In this document: one piece after another, positions 8,682 to 19,163 of the stretch
Numbering within the stretch: the first letter of the stretch is position 1
Layout: every line of letters starts with the position of its first letter
Assembly: GCF_025833875.1 (NCBI RefSeq)
Contig: NZ_JAOYOD010000001.1
Span: forward strand, 2,108,001 to 2,172,000
DNA length: 64,000 nt
DNA from: Reichenbachiella ulvae
Lineage (GTDB): Bacteria; Bacteroidota; Bacteroidia; Cytophagales; Cyclobacteriaceae
Direction of reading: 5' to 3'
Position numbers and translations under genes: made by a program
The notes under the pieces: model-generated
What the model was told of the DNA's origin: nothing
Databases searched by the model: none
The model's input: only the letters and a program-made list of their open reading frames with translations

Positions 8682-10364
8682 TTATTGCGGGTAGCCAGGG
8701 TTTTGTGTTAACACATTTCCGCTTCTCTCAATTTCGGTAGAAGGAATAGGCCAAACGTAGTGCATACTTGGATCAAAGATTCTGACATTGGCTATACCAT
8801 CAGGATTGAAACCTACAGTAGCCTCATCTCCCGTAGCGATGGTTAGTCCTTGAACTTGATATCCATTTTGAATTTCTATCTGACCGCTTCTCTTCATATC
8901 AAAGTAAGTCCATCCTTCAAAACCAAGCTCAACAATTCGCTCACGATAGATATCGTCCATGGTAATACTACCGGCAGTATATGCAGGTAGCAAGGCAGAA
9001 GCTCTCGCTCTAACAGCATTGATCGTATTGTCTAGTACAGTCTGAGAAACACTACCTACACCATCGCGCATAGCCACAGCCTCAGCATGACAAAGTAATA
9101 TATCTGCATACCTAAAGATCACATAATCGAGTGGCCCGTCCCAGCTTGCAGAAGTTCCTGCACCAGGCACTACATACTTGCGCATTCTCAATCCTGTAAG
9201 CGCATCCTTAGGCCCTCTAAATTCATGAGGATATAAAATATCATTATCATTAAGATCGAGGAAACGAGCGCCAGGTCGAATAATGGTATGATCCATTCTA
9301 GGATCTCTTCCTTCAAAGTACTCGTAAATCTCATTGGGAATAGAATGCTCTCCGAGAGAATTCAACGGACTTTCATTTACAAAGTCAACACCCTCCTGAG
9401 GGTTAGGAATGATTCGCTCAAATTGATCAACAAACCAAAGCGTTGGTTGAATAAAAGACCAGCCACCGGCGGCAGCAGACCCATGAGCATACATCTTCTC
9501 TACGTAGCTACCGTCTTCGGCATCATTCATAAACACGTGTTGCACGCTGAAGATTATTTCTTCATTGTTCTCATTGTTGATGTTGATTACATCCTCATAA
9601 TTAGGCAACAGGCTGTATTCCCCATCGCTAATAATTTGACCTGAAACGGTGGCAGCCGTAGCCCAATCTTTTTCATACAATGCCGTTTTTACCTGTAAGG
9701 CCATAGCCGCACCTCTTGTAGCTCTTCCTACCTCGGCATCTGCACGAGTAGGTAAATTTGCTACGGCAAATGACAAGTCATCTTTGATTAAAGCCACTAC
9801 ATCAGCCACTGGCGATCGAGGTGTAGAAGCATCCTCTACAGTAGGCACATCGGTAAACAAAGGCACATCACCAAAAAGCTCAATTAGCCAATAGTAATAC
9901 ATAGCACGCAGGAATCTCGCTTCGCCTTTCATCCTATTTTTAACTTGATCTACATTCGCCCCTGAAAATTCAATCCCATCTATATTGGCAAGAAAATCAT
10001 TGGCTCTTACCACACCTCTAAAGCCAAGTCTCCAGCACACTGCCAGATATTCGTTGGTACCAGTGTGCACGCCATCTCCCACAGGTCTCAGCCTGTGAGA
10101 CTGACGTTCGAAACCTATCGGTGTGACATCAGCCAATACCCCCATAGAAGCCCAAGATGCACATCCACGATACGGATTGCCATGCTTAGGAGGATTCAAA
10201 GCATCGTAAATGGCTACTAGTCCGGCATTTGCGTCATTTTCATCGATCCAGAAAGTCGCTGATGACAGCTCATCTTTCGGATTCTTATCTAAGAAGTCGT
10301 CACCACATGAAAATGTAGTAGCTGACAGAATTAGAATTAATATTAAATTCTTTATATGATTCAT
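8682..10364 (-). CDS. susD: SusD-family outer-membrane glycan-binding lipoprotein 1
   Basis: 560 residues. Lipoprotein signal with TFSCGDD (Cys about 20) and the usual FLDKNPKDELSS start of SusD/RagB proteins. The N-terminal SusD-like region (about 30-250) contains the helical repeats with ARFLRAMYYYWLIELFGDVPLF, here read as separate short blocks. The C-terminal RagB/SusD domain has VIFRYADILLCHAEA (about 420) and ERIVELGFEGWTYFDMKR (about 500). It should sit on top of the SusC transporter coded 41 bases upstream and pass oligosaccharides into it. Followed by a strong terminator. Substrate cannot be read from sequence. Confidence 0.95.
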   Translation of the reverse strand: MNHIKNLILILILSATTFSCGDDFLDKNPKDELSSATFWIDENDANAGLVAIYDALNPPKHGNPYRGCASWASMGVLADVTPIGFERQSHRLRPVGDGVHTGTNEYLAVCWRLGFRGVVRANDFLANIDGIEFSGANVDQVKNRMKGEARFLRAMYYYWLIELFGDVPLFTDVPTVEDASTPRSPVADVVALIKDDLSFAVANLPTRADAEVGRATRGAAMALQVKTALYEKDWATAATVSGQIISDGEYSLLPNYEDVININNENNEEIIFSVQHVFMNDAEDGSYVEKMYAHGSAAAGGWSFIQPTLWFVDQFERIIPNPQEGVDFVNESPLNSLGEHSIPNEIYEYFEGRDPRMDHTIIRPGARFLDLNDNDILYPHEFRGPKDALTGLRMRKYVVPGAGTSASWDGPLDYVIFRYADILLCHAEAVAMRDGVGSVSQTVLDNTINAVRARASALLPAYTAGSITMDDIYRERIVELGFEGWTYFDMKRSGQIEIQNGYQVQGLTIATGDEATVGFNPDGIANVRIFDPSMHYVWPIPSTEIERSGNVLTQNPGYPQ

Positions 10365-10405
10365 AATTATATTTTTATTCGGTACAATATGAGTTCAGTG
10401 AAATT

Positions 10406-13400
10406 CTAGAATCCAACGTTTACACCAAAGATGATCGTACGAACGTTGAAATTTCGAACATTGGTAGTTTCCGGGTCAAATCCCCACTCTTCATTTGTAA
10501 AAGTGAACAAGTTATCCGCACTCACGTAAACTCTAAGCTTTGATATATTTTTGTCCGTCAGTAGAGAATGGGTAAAATCGTAGCCCAATTGCATATTTTT
10601 TACTCTGAGGTAAGAAACATCTTTCACCCAAAAATCAGAAGTAGCTATGTTTAGATCTCTGGTATCTGGTGACATCCTAGGCAAAGTCCCGTCAGGGTTT
10701 TGTGCTGACCATTCTTCGTCTACCCAGCGTTGAGGAATAACTCCTTTATTCACCCAGTTCATCGGTGTAATAGACCAATCCCAGGTATTTCTATCGCGTT
10801 TGGATATCCCTTGGATGAGCATACTAAAATCAAACCCTTTATAGTTCAATCCAATATTACCTCCATAGGTATATTTAGGAATTTTGTTTCCAATCACGAC
10901 CTGATCTTCCGAACCGATCACACCATTGGCAGCATCCGGAACACCATCACCATCGGTATCTTCAGTAATTTGATCTTTTATATGAAGGTCTCCCAATGTG
11001 GTATTGGCTCTGTGAGTGGCCGCATTGGCTAATTGCTCTTGAGTTTTGAAGATTCCTTCTACTTCGTAACCAAAATACGAATCGTATGCATAGCCTATTT
11101 GTGTACCACCCGTTTTGATGTCTGCAAAGTAATCGGTCACTTCGTTGTCAATTATGGTAAGGTTTGCAGATACATTATATTTCAGTTCCCCGATCGCATC
11201 TCGATAGCCTACCACAAACTCATATCCTTTATTTCTCATCGAAGCAAGGTTAACTACAGGCTCATCTTTGTTTCCTAAGAAGTAAGGAATCGGCAGTTCA
11301 GTCAAAATACCTTCAGTATCTCGTATAAAGTAATCAGCCGTCAAGCTCAATTTACCTTCAAAGAAAGCCGCATCTATTCCAAAATCTGTTGTGGTGGTTT
11401 CCTCCCATACAATTTCTTCATTTGTAAGAGCCGTTTGTGCAATACCTGACGATACTACTCCATTAAATGAGTAATTCTGATTCAACCCATAGGTAGGCTG
11501 GTATGGATAGTTACCAACTCTGTTGTTACCCAGTTGCCCCCAAGAAGCTCTTACTTTCAAATGATCCAAAAATCTAATACCACTCATAAAAGCTTCTTCG
11601 GACAAATTCCATCCAGCAGAAAAAGATGGGAAATAACCCCAACGATTTCCTTCTTTGAACCGAGAAGAGCCATCTGCTCTAAGATTGGCTTCCAAAAGGT
11701 ACTTGCCGTTGTAGTCGTAGTTTATTCTACCAAAATACGACTCCATAGACCACTCAGCGATAGTTCCATTTCCAGCATTCAACTCCAACCCAGCATTTAA
11801 ACCTGTTACTTCATTGTTAGGAAATTGTCTTCTTTCTACCTTGAGTTGATCAGATCTAAACTGCAGACCTTCATATCCGCCCAAGAGGTTGAAGTTGTGA
11901 TTATCAAAACTTTTGCTATAGTCAAGCAAAAAGTTGGTATTCACTAGGTAATCCTGTTTATGCTCTACGATACCTCTCCTACCGGTACCTAATTCCACCT
12001 GATCCACCACTATATCCCGATTAAAATCCCATAGGTCATATCGTTTGAAGAACTGATTCGAAACGTTGTTACCGAAGTTCAAAGACACCTTTGCAGTTGC
12101 TTTCAGGCCAGAAATAACTTCCCACTCGGCAAAAACGTCTCCCATCACTTTACGATTGTTCTCTTCGTGGACTCTATTGGCTAGTTCAGCGTAAGGATTG
12201 TCAGTACCACTGGTAGATGCGCTTTGAGGTCCGCCCCATCTTCCATCAGGGTGACGCACAGTAGGGACATTAGGCACCCACTGAATAGAAGTATTGACAT
12301 TATTTGGTTTTTCGTTCGTCCATCTAAAAAACACGTTTCCTCCAATTTTCAAACCTTTGGCCACTTCTGTTGACAAATTGGTTCTCACGCCATATCGCTG
12401 TAGACTATTGCCACTTATAATACCATCCTGATCCAAGTAGCTCAATGAAAAACGGTACTGCGTCCTTTCATTTCCCCCGCTGTAGCCTAAAGAATGGTTC
12501 ATGATAGGGGCCGTGCCACCATACACTTCTTCATACCAGTTCACATTGGGATGATTGAGGGGATCGTTAGGGTTATCTCTCCACTCTTGAATCTCAGCAG
12601 CTGAAAAGATCTGCTCGTTTGGTCTGATGTAATTGGCCAGTTCCATATAGTCAGCAAAATCGCTGACATAGTCAATCATTCGTGGAATTTTTTGCACACC
12701 ATAGTAGCCATTGTACGTCAAGCGTGGCTTACCTGACTCTCCTCGCTTGGTGGTAATCAGAATTACGCCATTAGCACCACGCGAACCATAAATAGAAGCC
12801 GAAGCAGCATCTTTCAAAATGGAAATATTCGCGATATCATTAGGATCAATATCATTCATGATAGATGTGCCTTCAGAAGGCACACCATCTACGACCACCA
12901 GCGGGTTAGAATTATTCATTGTACCTACTCCACGAATACGAATGGTAGCTCCATCTCCGCCAGCTGTAGCTCCACTGTTTTGAACTACACTTACACCAGC
13001 GGCCATACCAGACAGTCCAGCACTAAGATTGGTAACAGGTCGAGTTGTCATTTCATCAGCAGAAATGGTACTAACTGAACCTGTTAGATTTTCCTTCTTT
13101 TGCTCTCCATAACCTACTACTACGATTTCATCAAGTGCAATCATATCTGACTCTAACGTAATATCCAGGACTGATCGGTTGTCAACGGGTACTTCTTGGG
13201 TAGTCATCCCCACAAAAGTGAATACCAATATAGCATTTGGAGATGCGCTAATAGTATAAGTACCATCTAGATCGGTAATAGTCCCATTGGTTGTCCCTTT
13301 TTCCAATACTGTCACCCCTGGCAGGAATTGACCGTCGGAATCTTTAATTTTCCCCTTTATCGTACCGACGTCCTGCGCCTGTAGATTAACACTCATCGCC

Positions 13401-13459
13401 AAACACAGTAGGAATAGCAGTGAGTTTTTCAATTGATTAAGTATAGTCTTTCGTTTCAT
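10406..13459 (-). CDS. susC: SusC-family TonB-dependent transporter 1
   Basis: 1017 residues. Signal peptide (about 1-29), carboxypeptidase-D-regulatory-like domain (about 32-115: GTIKGKIKD, then GTTNGTITDLDGTY), then a plug domain (about 125-235) with IRIRGVGT, LVVVDGVP and the SusC signature ASIYGSRGANGVILITTK. A long beta barrel ends in an aromatic residue (GVNVGF). It pairs with SusD 1 downstream. A small DUF5060/jelly-roll protein is coded 29 bases upstream. Together they import oligosaccharides across the outer membrane with TonB energy. Length and motifs are normal for the family. Confidence 0.96.
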   Translation of the reverse strand: MKRKTILNQLKNSLLFLLCLAMSVNLQAQDVGTIKGKIKDSDGQFLPGVTVLEKGTTNGTITDLDGTYTISASPNAILVFTFVGMTTQEVPVDNRSVLDITLESDMIALDEIVVVGYGEQKKENLTGSVSTISADEMTTRPVTNLSAGLSGMAAGVSVVQNSGATAGGDGATIRIRGVGTMNNSNPLVVVDGVPSEGTSIMNDIDPNDIANISILKDAASASIYGSRGANGVILITTKRGESGKPRLTYNGYYGVQKIPRMIDYVSDFADYMELANYIRPNEQIFSAAEIQEWRDNPNDPLNHPNVNWYEEVYGGTAPIMNHSLGYSGGNERTQYRFSLSYLDQDGIISGNSLQRYGVRTNLSTEVAKGLKIGGNVFFRWTNEKPNNVNTSIQWVPNVPTVRHPDGRWGGPQSASTSGTDNPYAELANRVHEENNRKVMGDVFAEWEVISGLKATAKVSLNFGNNVSNQFFKRYDLWDFNRDIVVDQVELGTGRRGIVEHKQDYLVNTNFLLDYSKSFDNHNFNLLGGYEGLQFRSDQLKVERRQFPNNEVTGLNAGLELNAGNGTIAEWSMESYFGRINYDYNGKYLLEANLRADGSSRFKEGNRWGYFPSFSAGWNLSEEAFMSGIRFLDHLKVRASWGQLGNNRVGNYPYQPTYGLNQNYSFNGVVSSGIAQTALTNEEIVWEETTTTDFGIDAAFFEGKLSLTADYFIRDTEGILTELPIPYFLGNKDEPVVNLASMRNKGYEFVVGYRDAIGELKYNVSANLTIIDNEVTDYFADIKTGGTQIGYAYDSYFGYEVEGIFKTQEQLANAATHRANTTLGDLHIKDQITEDTDGDGVPDAANGVIGSEDQVVIGNKIPKYTYGGNIGLNYKGFDFSMLIQGISKRDRNTWDWSITPMNWVNKGVIPQRWVDEEWSAQNPDGTLPRMSPDTRDLNIATSDFWVKDVSYLRVKNMQLGYDFTHSLLTDKNISKLRVYVSADNLFTFTNEEWGFDPETTNVRNFNVRTIIFGVNVGF

Positions 13460-13488
13460 AAATTGATAGTTTAAGTATTACATTTAAA

Positions 13489-14397
13489 TCATATTTGTTT
13501 ATAAGTTGAATGGTTAATTTCTGATGGGACATTTGACATATCCTTGGCCGATTCAGAAGATATTTTATCATTTTTATAAAGTACTATTCGATCAATGGAT
13601 TGATAAAAGGATCGTCCTAATAAATAGATAGTGATAATACCCGGTTGATCCACTTCTATCTCAATTTTATGATGCCAGACATCACTTGTACAAGATTGCC
13701 AATAGAAGTTTCTGACCATCCCTCTATAAATTTTTAAATACCCAACAAGACCTTCTTCCTTATTTGGACATTCCAATTCCGTCCCTCCTTCACAATAGGG
13801 TCTCGGTTTCAACTTATGCCCCTCCTCATTGACTCCATAAAAGTGTTTGACTCCTCCAATTTTTAGCCAGGCCTCAGTATGCTCAGATCGAGAATCTTCC
13901 TGGTTAATAGCCACTCTCCAATCAAAATCGTATATACCAGTATTATTAATCTGAACATAATAGGTCATTTGACCAATCGACACGTCATAAATATTGGCAA
14001 CTGGGGTGGATTCACCTCCATTGGCGGCCTGGCTATCTTCTTTGAATGACCTGAGCGGGTTTGCACTGGTGTTAGACCTCTCTCCATACGCAGCGAAGAA
14101 ACCCGGCAATGTGATAGTATCCTCTCCATTACTGAATGAAACTGAAATCAAATAATCCAAAAAAAGGTTTGGATGAGTGTCTGTTTCTCTGGCTAATGGC
14201 CCTCCAATTGAGAAAGTTATTTTAAGCCTTGTTTTTTTATGTTCACCTTTGATTTTTACTGTTCCAAAATCTTGAGCGATCGAATCTCCAACTATCTCTT
14301 CTTTGGAAGAATAAAACGAATCAGTACGCGCGCCAATGGCAGGCAAGGCAATGATTAAAACCAACAATAGTATTTGAAGCTTTCTATGGATTATCAT
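13489..14397 (-). CDS. Small secreted DUF5060-like plus jelly-roll domain protein
   Basis: 302 residues with a signal peptide (about 1-23). Residues about 45-115 match the start of the DUF5060 domain in 25199-27031: compare KITFSIGGP, LDYLISVSFS and LPGFFAAYG here with KITLTFDGP, DYRLDVTFS and VPGYFAADG there. From about 150 on, the protein instead follows the jelly-roll module of 49687-50700: GIYDFDWR with HTEAWLKI, then FYWQSCTSD against FKWQSRTND, and SIDRIVLY at the end. No glycosidase barrel is present. It heads the SusC/SusD operon, so a surface glycan-binding role is the best guess. The mixture suggests domain shuffling between proteins of this locus. Confidence 0.7.
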   Translation of the reverse strand: MIIHRKLQILLLVLIIALPAIGARTDSFYSSKEEIVGDSIAQDFGTVKIKGEHKKTRLKITFSIGGPLARETDTHPNLFLDYLISVSFSNGEDTITLPGFFAAYGERSNTSANPLRSFKEDSQAANGGESTPVANIYDVSIGQMTYYVQINNTGIYDFDWRVAINQEDSRSEHTEAWLKIGGVKHFYGVNEEGHKLKPRPYCEGGTELECPNKEEGLVGYLKIYRGMVRNFYWQSCTSDVWHHKIEIEVDQPGIITIYLLGRSFYQSIDRIVLYKNDKISSESAKDMSNVPSEINHSTYKQI

Positions 14398-14612
14398 GCA
14401 TTAGTTCTTTATAAATCACAGGACTCTTCGCTAGAATAAGTCTTCATATTGGAAGGACATTATTCGGAATAACCTGCATCTACTCAGCTGCTAAAAGTAG
14501 AATTGCCAAGATGAAATCACCCATGGCAAAAAAAAAACAATACAATGGTTTTTACATAAAAACCTCTATTTCAACACGTTAAAAAAAGGATCTATTGGAG
14601 ATAGCAGAATAA

Positions 14613-17600
14613 TTATTTCAATTTAGATCCTTGTTGCTCTTTGAATTCAGAAGGGGTGACTGAAAATTCTTTTTTGAAATGATCTCTAAAATGCTGTAAG
14701 TCTGTATACCCTACTTGATAGGTAACTTGAGAAACACGACTATCTTTTGCTTTGAGTAACATTGCCGCGCGATGTAATCTTAGCAAGCGAATAAATTGGA
14801 CGCTTGTCTTTCCTGTCAGCGCTTTAATCTTAGTATTCAAGTTATTTTTCGAAATATCGACTTGTCGGGCTAGCATTTCTACAGAGAATTCCGGACTTGC
14901 CATATACTCTTCGATGGTATTGTTGATTTGGCGCATAAACTGTTCGTCTCGTGTGTTCAAGTCAATTTCATCAGGCTTAAAGAACGGATTATCGGCAATT
15001 CTCTTCCATAGTTGTTGTCTTGAGTAGAATATCGAAACTATCCGAGCAACAATGATTTCAAAATCGAAGGGTTTTCCCACATAGGCATCGGCACCTAGTT
15101 TAAATCCATGAAGTTCTGATTCATGGTTTGTTTTGGCAGTCAGCAAAACAATGGGGATATGACAAACTCGATCATCGTTCTTTATCGCATTGCACAACTC
15201 ATACCCATTCATTTCGGGCATCATAATATCGCTGATAACTAAATCAGGATTATTTTCAATGCAACTCTTAAGACCAATTTGTCCATTTTTTGCGCTAAGG
15301 ACGTTAAAATGATCGCGTAATTTATCTGATAAAAAAGACAACAAATCCTCATTATCTTCTACTATCAAGATGGTTCGGTTGCTATATGAAGAAGTGTTTA
15401 ATTCTCCTTCCAATAGTCCATCTTGTTCAACCTGATCAAAAACCTCAATTGGTTTTGCTTCGAAACGATACATAGGATGATCTAAGTGATTCGCGTCTTT
15501 TGGAAAGAAAAGAAAAAAAATTGAACCTTCTCCTTTTTTACTGGCTAATTCTATCCGCCCCCCATGAAGCTCTACCAAGCCTTTGGTTAGGTTTAATCCT
15601 ATACCAGTACTCTGTGTGATTTTAGTAGCCATACTTGCCCTAGAAAAACGTTCAAAAATTGTGTTTTGAACATCCTCAGAAATACCCACACCATTATCCT
15701 CGACTTCTATTGCTATGTCGTTGTTTATTTCCTTTAGCCTTACATTTACATTACCTCCATCTATGCTGTATTTGACCGCATTTGATAATAAGTTATTGAT
15801 GATTTTCTCCATTTTATCTTCATCGAAGTAAAATTCTATTGAATTTGCTTCACTTCTAAAATGCAGATCAACGTTCTTGTTCTTAGCCAGAATCTGAAAG
15901 GAAGCGACTCTTGATTCAATCAATGGAACAATGTCCTTATACTCAATAAGAAGTTCCATCTTATCTTGCTCAAGCTTTCTGAAATCCAGCAATTGATTAA
16001 TCAAATGATTCAGTGTGTTTACATTTCGACTGATGATCGACAATTCCTTGTTGACCTTATCTAAAGGCATGGTTCGCCAATTAGGTGCTATGCTTTCGAA
16101 ATAACTCTTGATAATTGTAATCGGGGTTCGCAACTCATGGGACACATTGGTAAAAAAACTTAGTTTATACTGTGTAAGCAGTTCCGTCTTTTCTTTTTCG
16201 ATATGCTCCATCATCAGGTCTCTTTTGACCTTGTTGCGAATGAAAGAATATCGAGTAAAAAAGAGAGTAGCCATCAATACAATCAACATATAGGCAGCAA
16301 TCGCTACATTATTCTGATACCAGGCTTTTGCAATTTCAATATTCAATTGCAAGGGTTTTTCCATCCAGACGCCATCACTATTGGTCGCTGTTACTTCAAT
16401 GATATACTCTCCAGGGTGAAGGTTTGTATATTTGGCAAAACGTGATAGATGACTCGTGCTATTCCACTCCTTTTCAAATCCTACTAAACGGTATTTGTAT
16501 TCAATTTTTGCAGGTGTATCGTAATTCAGTGATGAAAAATGTACGGTAAAACTTTGCTCAGTATGGTCAAACTGGATTTTGGTAGAGTCGTTCACATACT
16601 TCAGGAGTTTAGCACTAGTGAAATAAATATCTTCATTTTTTACAGGACTTACCAAATACAATGCTGTCAGTACCAATTCAGCCTCGGTACTGTCCTTTTC
16701 CAAGGACTGTGGGTAGAAAAAATTGACCCCATACTTTCCTCCAAAAAGAATCTCTCCATTTTTTCGCGTTATACATGCTCCTTGGCTAAAATCAGAATCT
16801 TGCAACCCATCGTAGGTGCTGAAATTAGTGATTTGATTTGTGTTTTGGTTGTAAGAGCTTAAGCCATTACTAGATGAAAGCCATAATTGCTGTTGACTAT
16901 CCAAAACAACACCTTTGATGCAGTCACTTACCAGACCATCACTTGTGGTCAAACATGAAAATGTATTTTTATCTACATCGAATTGGTTCAGTCCTCCGCC
17001 CAGCGTCCCAATACAAATTTTCTGATTTGAGTCTTGGAGTATAGCGGTGATGTGATTGTAACTAAGACTACCTTTGTCACCAGGCAAATGGGTAAATCTT
17101 TGAAAAGTAGGGTTTGACTTATGCTGCTCATTAGAGGGCAGGATGTTAAGACCTCTATTCGTACCAATATAAAGATCTGATTCAGAACTAATAAAAAGTG
17201 AATTGATCAGATTAGAGCATAAATTCGATGTATCACTGACCAAAAAATGTTTGACGCCATTGTCAACAAGACTGTAGCGGTACAAGCCTCCTTCTTTTGT
17301 TCCAACCCATATATATTTTTCATCAGATACTAGTGCATTGATCGGACGCCTCACTGTGTTAAATAATTCTCTTAATCGACCTTTTTTGATCTGATTACCT
17401 TTAAGGTCCAATATCTGTACTTTAGTCGAGTAATCGTTCGCTACAATTATGTATGACTCTCCACTGAGTTTCACTTCGCTCAATGATCTTATGCCGTATG
17501 GTTTGCCGAGGTTCAAAACCTCAAAACTGCCTTCGTTCGCCGTATAATCTTTACCTATATGATAAAAGAGTGTGCCTTCCGATGTACCGACCCAAAGCTT

Positions 17601-18728
17601 TGCCTCAGAGTCTTCTAGGAAGCAATTGACTCGATTTCTAGTGTTCTTGTCATTTTGATGATTCTCGTAGAAAGTATCAAACTTTTTAGGGCGTTCAAAT
17701 ACTTTAGTAACACCCTCATTCGTACCCAACCATAGCATTCCTGTTCTGTCCTCGAAAATTGTATTGATTGAAATGCCTCCCAAGACGTTTTCTGTAGTAC
17801 TCATTTCATGACTCACGATAGAAGCTATCGAAAGAGAGGTATCGTTTTCAAACGTTAAATATTCAAGCCCCATGTCCGTACCTACCCAAACGTGTTCATC
17901 GTCTTCAACGGTTAAGCAATTGATCTGCTTTTTGACAATTGGCTCAAAGAACAATTCCTCATTTGCGTAGTAAAGCGAATCATGAAGGCAATAAATCAAA
18001 TGGCCCTTGCGAAAAGGAACTATTCTGTAAATGTTCAAACTATCCAAAACATTGGAGATAGAGGCCTTAAGTTGTTCATTTTCAAAATCCCAACATAGTT
18101 TTTTGAGTCCCTGTTTAGTTCCTATAAGGTAGGTTTTCTCACCTACTTCCTGATAACAATTTGTATACAAAGAACCTGTTTTTAGAGAGGGAAGTTCATT
18201 AACTTTTACATGCTGATATGTATTTTCTTTCTTTTTGAAAAAGAACAGCTCTTCTTTAGTTAGAACCATAGCGAAACCATTCATCATGGCTACTTGATTC
18301 ACACTCTCCTGATCAAGGGTACTTGACTCAACCCCAAAAACTTGAGGAGAGAGAATTTCATCATTAGCATTTTGAAGGAGGTTCAACCCTCCGTCCGCTG
18401 TTCCAATCCAGAAATCTTGATTTTGATCCTGAGTAATTGATTGGATGATATTACTTGTAAGGCTACCAGCATCTTCAACTTTGTGCCTATACTTTTTAAA
18501 CTCATACCCATCAAAACGGTTTAAACCTTCGTCGGTACCGAACCACATAAAACCCTGATAGTCTTGATATATGCAGTTTACATTGTTGTCAGATAATCCA
18601 TCTTTTTTTGAAAAGGTTTCAAATTCATAGGATTGTGCCCACAAATTCAGAGACGAAAAGAAAAAGACCACAAAAAAGTATTTTAGGCCTTTATAACGTT
18701 CTTTATGTAAAAACATAAATGCACTCAT
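14613..18728 (-). CDS. Hybrid two-component system regulator (HTCS)
   Basis: 1371 residues, a one-protein signalling chain. Signal peptide/anchor (about 10-31), a two-bladed-set Reg_prop beta-propeller sensor in the periplasm (about 35-690, repeats such as GFMWFGTDEGLNRFDG), a Y_Y_Y domain (about 730-795), a membrane helix (about 805-825), HisKA with the phospho-acceptor His in FFTNVSHELRTP (about 864), HATPase_c (VEDNGVGI and STGIGLNLTKGLVELHGG, about 965-1080), a receiver domain with phospho-Asp in VISDIMMPE (about 1168) and an AraC-type HTH (about 1265-1365). HTCS proteins bind an oligosaccharide outside and switch on their locus inside. It stands alone between two operons. An alternative in-frame ATG is at 18716. 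Substrate unknown. Confidence 0.95.
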   Translation of the reverse strand: MSAFMFLHKERYKGLKYFFVVFFFSSLNLWAQSYEFETFSKKDGLSDNNVNCIYQDYQGFMWFGTDEGLNRFDGYEFKKYRHKVEDAGSLTSNIIQSITQDQNQDFWIGTADGGLNLLQNANDEILSPQVFGVESSTLDQESVNQVAMMNGFAMVLTKEELFFFKKKENTYQHVKVNELPSLKTGSLYTNCYQEVGEKTYLIGTKQGLKKLCWDFENEQLKASISNVLDSLNIYRIVPFRKGHLIYCLHDSLYYANEELFFEPIVKKQINCLTVEDDEHVWVGTDMGLEYLTFENDTSLSIASIVSHEMSTTENVLGGISINTIFEDRTGMLWLGTNEGVTKVFERPKKFDTFYENHQNDKNTRNRVNCFLEDSEAKLWVGTSEGTLFYHIGKDYTANEGSFEVLNLGKPYGIRSLSEVKLSGESYIIVANDYSTKVQILDLKGNQIKKGRLRELFNTVRRPINALVSDEKYIWVGTKEGGLYRYSLVDNGVKHFLVSDTSNLCSNLINSLFISSESDLYIGTNRGLNILPSNEQHKSNPTFQRFTHLPGDKGSLSYNHITAILQDSNQKICIGTLGGGLNQFDVDKNTFSCLTTSDGLVSDCIKGVVLDSQQQLWLSSSNGLSSYNQNTNQITNFSTYDGLQDSDFSQGACITRKNGEILFGGKYGVNFFYPQSLEKDSTEAELVLTALYLVSPVKNEDIYFTSAKLLKYVNDSTKIQFDHTEQSFTVHFSSLNYDTPAKIEYKYRLVGFEKEWNSTSHLSRFAKYTNLHPGEYIIEVTATNSDGVWMEKPLQLNIEIAKAWYQNNVAIAAYMLIVLMATLFFTRYSFIRNKVKRDLMMEHIEKEKTELLTQYKLSFFTNVSHELRTPITIIKSYFESIAPNWRTMPLDKVNKELSIISRNVNTLNHLINQLLDFRKLEQDKMELLIEYKDIVPLIESRVASFQILAKNKNVDLHFRSEANSIEFYFDEDKMEKIINNLLSNAVKYSIDGGNVNVRLKEINNDIAIEVEDNGVGISEDVQNTIFERFSRASMATKITQSTGIGLNLTKGLVELHGGRIELASKKGEGSIFFLFFPKDANHLDHPMYRFEAKPIEVFDQVEQDGLLEGELNTSSYSNRTILIVEDNEDLLSFLSDKLRDHFNVLSAKNGQIGLKSCIENNPDLVISDIMMPEMNGYELCNAIKNDDRVCHIPIVLLTAKTNHESELHGFKLGADAYVGKPFDFEIIVARIVSIFYSRQQLWKRIADNPFFKPDEIDLNTRDEQFMRQINNTIEEYMASPEFSVEMLARQVDISKNNLNTKIKALTGKTSVQFIRLLRLHRAAMLLKAKDSRVSQVTYQVGYTDLQHFRDHFKKEFSVTPSEFKEQQGSKLK

Positions 18729-19163
18729 TAACCGCTCTCTGAAATCTATCTAGTTAATTTAAACTCTTCAAAAATTTATTTAACCTCGGAAGATTAAATC
18801 TGAAATCAATGCTGTCTAGTTAAGACCCGTCATTGCAATACTATTGGTATGAGAGCAGAAGCTTGCTTGCCCTATTTGTCAGCCATTCCTTGGCCAGCAA
18901 TCAGGTTACAGAATAATTTGGCCTAGAGAAAATCTCGTCTATGACACCAAACTTATCACGATGTTTTCATGATGAATTGGCTTGTTATTTTCAAGAAGTG
19001 AATTCTTTCTCCAAAAATTTAGGTTTCACAATTCGCCTATTATTGGTACAAAATGCCTCTCCTCCTTATGCCAAGGATATTCTTTTCATTGGTCTCATCT
19101 CCTTTAATTTTTACGATCGGTCTGTATCCATAAGTAGTTCTTTACATTTAAAAAAGAATAGTT
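18729..19163. other. Intergenic region of about 435 bases before the HTCS gene
   Basis: No convincing reading frame on either strand. It must contain the promoter of the HTCS gene and the 3' end of the long GH105-to-nucleoside-hydrolase operon. GGTTAAATAA (minus-to-plus reading near 18778-18790, opposite orientation) resembles half of the candidate operator but is too weak to call. No strong terminator hairpin was seen. Confidence 0.4.

Noticed and set aside
14503..14529. TTGCCA/TGGCAA hairpin next to a run of A, looked like a terminator of the HTCS gene
   Set aside because: On the minus transcript the U-run comes before the hairpin and not after it, so it is in the wrong order for a terminator of this strand.
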